From positions 1 through 64,000 of the forward strand of contig NZ_JAYGII010000015.1 in the NCBI RefSeq assembly GCF_034931365.1: a DNA stretch of 64,000 bases, read 5' to 3'. Of this stretch, positions 63,747 through 64,000 are shown piece after piece. Origin of the DNA: Natronospira elongata. Lineage in GTDB: Bacteria; Pseudomonadota; Gammaproteobacteria; Natronospirales; Natronospiraceae. The notes beneath the pieces are model-generated. The model saw only the letters and a list, made by a program, of their open reading frames with translations. It was not told the DNA's origin and did no database searches. The position numbers were made by a program, and so were the translations under genes. Within the stretch, counting starts at the first letter, position 1, and every line of letters begins with the position of its first letter.

Positions 63747-64000
63747 TCAGCCCAGATTCTCGAAAAAACGCTTGACCCCGTCCAGCCAGGAACTGGAACG
63801 GGGATTGTGGCGCTCGCCCCCGTCTTCCAGGCTCTGTTCGAATTCCTTAAGCAGCTCCTTCTGGCGCTTGCTCAACTTCACCGGGGTTTCCACCATGACC
63901 CGGCACATCAGGTCCCCACGGGGACCGCCGCGAACGGGCTTCACGCCCTTGCCGCGCAGCCGGAACAGCTTGCCACTCTGGGTCTCGGCGGGAATCTTGA
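63747..64000 (-). CDS. dnaJ: Chaperone protein DnaJ, C-terminal end (5' partial)
   Basis: The last 83 residues of DnaJ; the gene runs off the end of the window. The visible part is the end of the second substrate-binding beta domain ('KLFRLRGKGVKPVRGGPRGD') and the C-terminal dimerisation region ('RQKELLKEFEQSL', 'GVKRFFENLG'). The J domain and zinc fingers lie outside. DnaJ delivers clients to DnaK; dnaK is expected just beyond the window. Confidence 0.93.
   Translation of the reverse strand, partial: KIPAETQSGKLFRLRGKGVKPVRGGPRGDLMCRVMVETPVKLSKRQKELLKEFEQSLEDGGERHNPRSSSWLDGVKRFFENLG

Overview
The window is one contiguous stretch of a GC-rich gammaproteobacterial chromosome, almost entirely housekeeping genes. 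The gene set (ZipA, RluB, YciK/YciO, BolA, a nusA operon headed by an initiator tRNA, and a 14-gene nuo operon with separate nuoC and nuoD) points to a non-enteric gammaproteobacterium near the Xanthomonadales/Chromatiales. Acidic tails on several proteins (SecG, ScpB, RbfA, FtsH) would suit a moderately halophilic relative; that is inference. No IS element, prophage, CRISPR array, rRNA or toxin-antitoxin module was seen.

Layout. 1-6590: yciK end, an unknown lipoprotein, a secreted 'choice-of-anchor B' protein, a prolyl oligopeptidase, an endonuclease III-like glycosylase and an FkbM methyltransferase. 6571-11427 (minus): yciO, then trpS-scpA-scpB-rluB. 11520-12980 (plus): yciI, bolA and a parvulin lipoprotein. 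13071-20617 (minus): a DUF1499 lipoprotein and smc-zipA-ligA. 20818-22974 (plus): queF, dksA, gluQ. 22975-23849: an 875-base gene-free region with unusual repeats. 23850-26797 (plus): acs and yheT. 26858-35723 (minus): metY-rimP-nusA-infB-rbfA-truB-rpsO-pnp. 35867-50560 (minus): nuoA-N. 50793-64000 (minus except yhbY): tRNA-Leu, secG, tpiA, glmM, folP, ftsH, rlmE, yhbY, greA, carB, carA, dapB and the dnaJ end. As I recall the E. coli map, greA-yhbY-rlmE-ftsH-folP-glmM-secG-leuU-metY-rimP-nusA is one neighbourhood there; here tpiA and the nuo operon sit inside it.

The best candidate for something undescribed is the gluQ-acs gap. Two inverted elements of about 149 bases (23083-23231 and 23433-23580) each form a 29-bp hairpin stem around a 53-base centre. 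The centres differ at only two positions, and those two changes compensate each other inside a small inner hairpin. The stem sequences have diverged strongly while each stays self-complementary. A REP doublet (REPIN-like) lies midway between them. Other points of interest are a TrpRS with an iron-sulfur-type cysteine motif and a TTG start, a 143-base scpB/rluB coding overlap in which one stretch of DNA encodes an acidic and a basic tail, and a DksA with a histone H1-like Lys/Ala tail.
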